NCBI GenBank assembly: GCA_903881545.1
Contig: CAIRTQ010000066.1
Location: forward strand, 1-32,985
Length of the DNA stretch: 32,985 nt
Reading direction: 5' to 3'
DNA from: an uncultured Elusimicrobia bacterium
GTDB lineage: Bacteria; Elusimicrobiota; Elusimicrobia; UBA1565; UBA9628
Shown: positions 32,922 to 32,985 of the stretch, piece by piece
How the letters are laid out: each line of letters starts with the position of its first letter
Numbering within the stretch: position 1 is the first letter of the stretch
Made by a program: the position numbers and the translations under genes
Notes under the pieces: model-generated
Seen by the model: only the letters and a program-made list of their open reading frames with translations
What the model was told of the DNA's origin: nothing
Database searches by the model: none

Positions 32922-32985
32922 CTAGCTCCCCACGTTGAACCAACGCTGCTGGATGCGCCCCTTCTTGAGGAAGCCCTCGTAATGG
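32922..32985 (-). CDS. secY: SecY C terminus (partial)
   Basis: Only the last 20 codons are in the window: HYEGFLKKGRIQQRWFNVGS and a TAG at 32924-32922. The RHYEGFLKKGRI-type ending is characteristic of the SecY cytoplasmic tail, and position before adk agrees. The remainder lies beyond the right edge. Confidence 0.85.
   Translation of the reverse strand, partial: HYEGFLKKGRIQQRWFNVGS

Overview
The window reads as chromosomal DNA of a GC-rich, Gram-negative-type bacterium. It carries secretion signals, a predicted outer-membrane barrel, MreBCD/PBP2 and a periplasmic-type amidase. From the mix of a spc/alpha ribosomal cluster joined to cell-shape genes, a TPR-linked Ser/Thr kinase, a Pro/Ala-rich RNase E/G and an atypical Rho, an uncultured lineage such as Elusimicrobiota is my best guess. 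That is inference: no rRNA gene is present to confirm it.

Bases 1-3900 look different from the rest, with lower GC and many ATA and AAT codons. They hold a predicted outer-membrane beta-barrel protein, a secreted eight-blade PQQ-like propeller and a 577-residue protein with a possible PD-(D/E)XK nuclease core plus a cysteine cluster. I read this stretch as accessory or acquired. Next come a broken M28 aminopeptidase gene (4093-4768), a polytopic membrane protein with HEFGH, a 23-residue membrane microprotein behind a good sigma70-type promoter, and a two-gene NatAB-like ABC exporter.

Bases 7585-16535 hold mostly stand-alone enzymes: an M2 (ACE-like) peptidase, a small anchored unknown on the minus strand, an aldehyde dehydrogenase, a large TPR-TM-kinase receptor, a coupled group of NYN/YacP nuclease, sarcosine-oxidase-like flavoprotein and CcdA, and a half-size FUSC transporter. 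A DUF1016/YhcG nuclease sits behind an AT-rich intergenic stretch at 16536-16669.

From 17791 to the right edge every gene is on the minus strand in one tightly packed run. In transcription order it is secY(end)-adk-map-infA-rpmJ-rpsM-rpsK-rpsD-rpoA-rplQ-mreB-mreC-mreD-mrdA-rne/rng-amidase-murI-rho-ridA. Many junctions are 4-base ATGA overlaps. The run joins translation and transcription core genes to peptidoglycan and shape genes and to RNA decay and termination.

The most unusual signals are: (i) a Rho whose RNA-binding OB fold is missing and replaced by a Gly/Gln-rich tail; (ii) a family of short GC-rich palindromes inside the Pro/Ala linkers of several genes, all read in the same codon phase; (iii) an RNase E/G with about 215 disordered residues at the N terminus; (iv) a sarcosine-oxidase-like enzyme with Ser where the FAD-linking Cys is expected.
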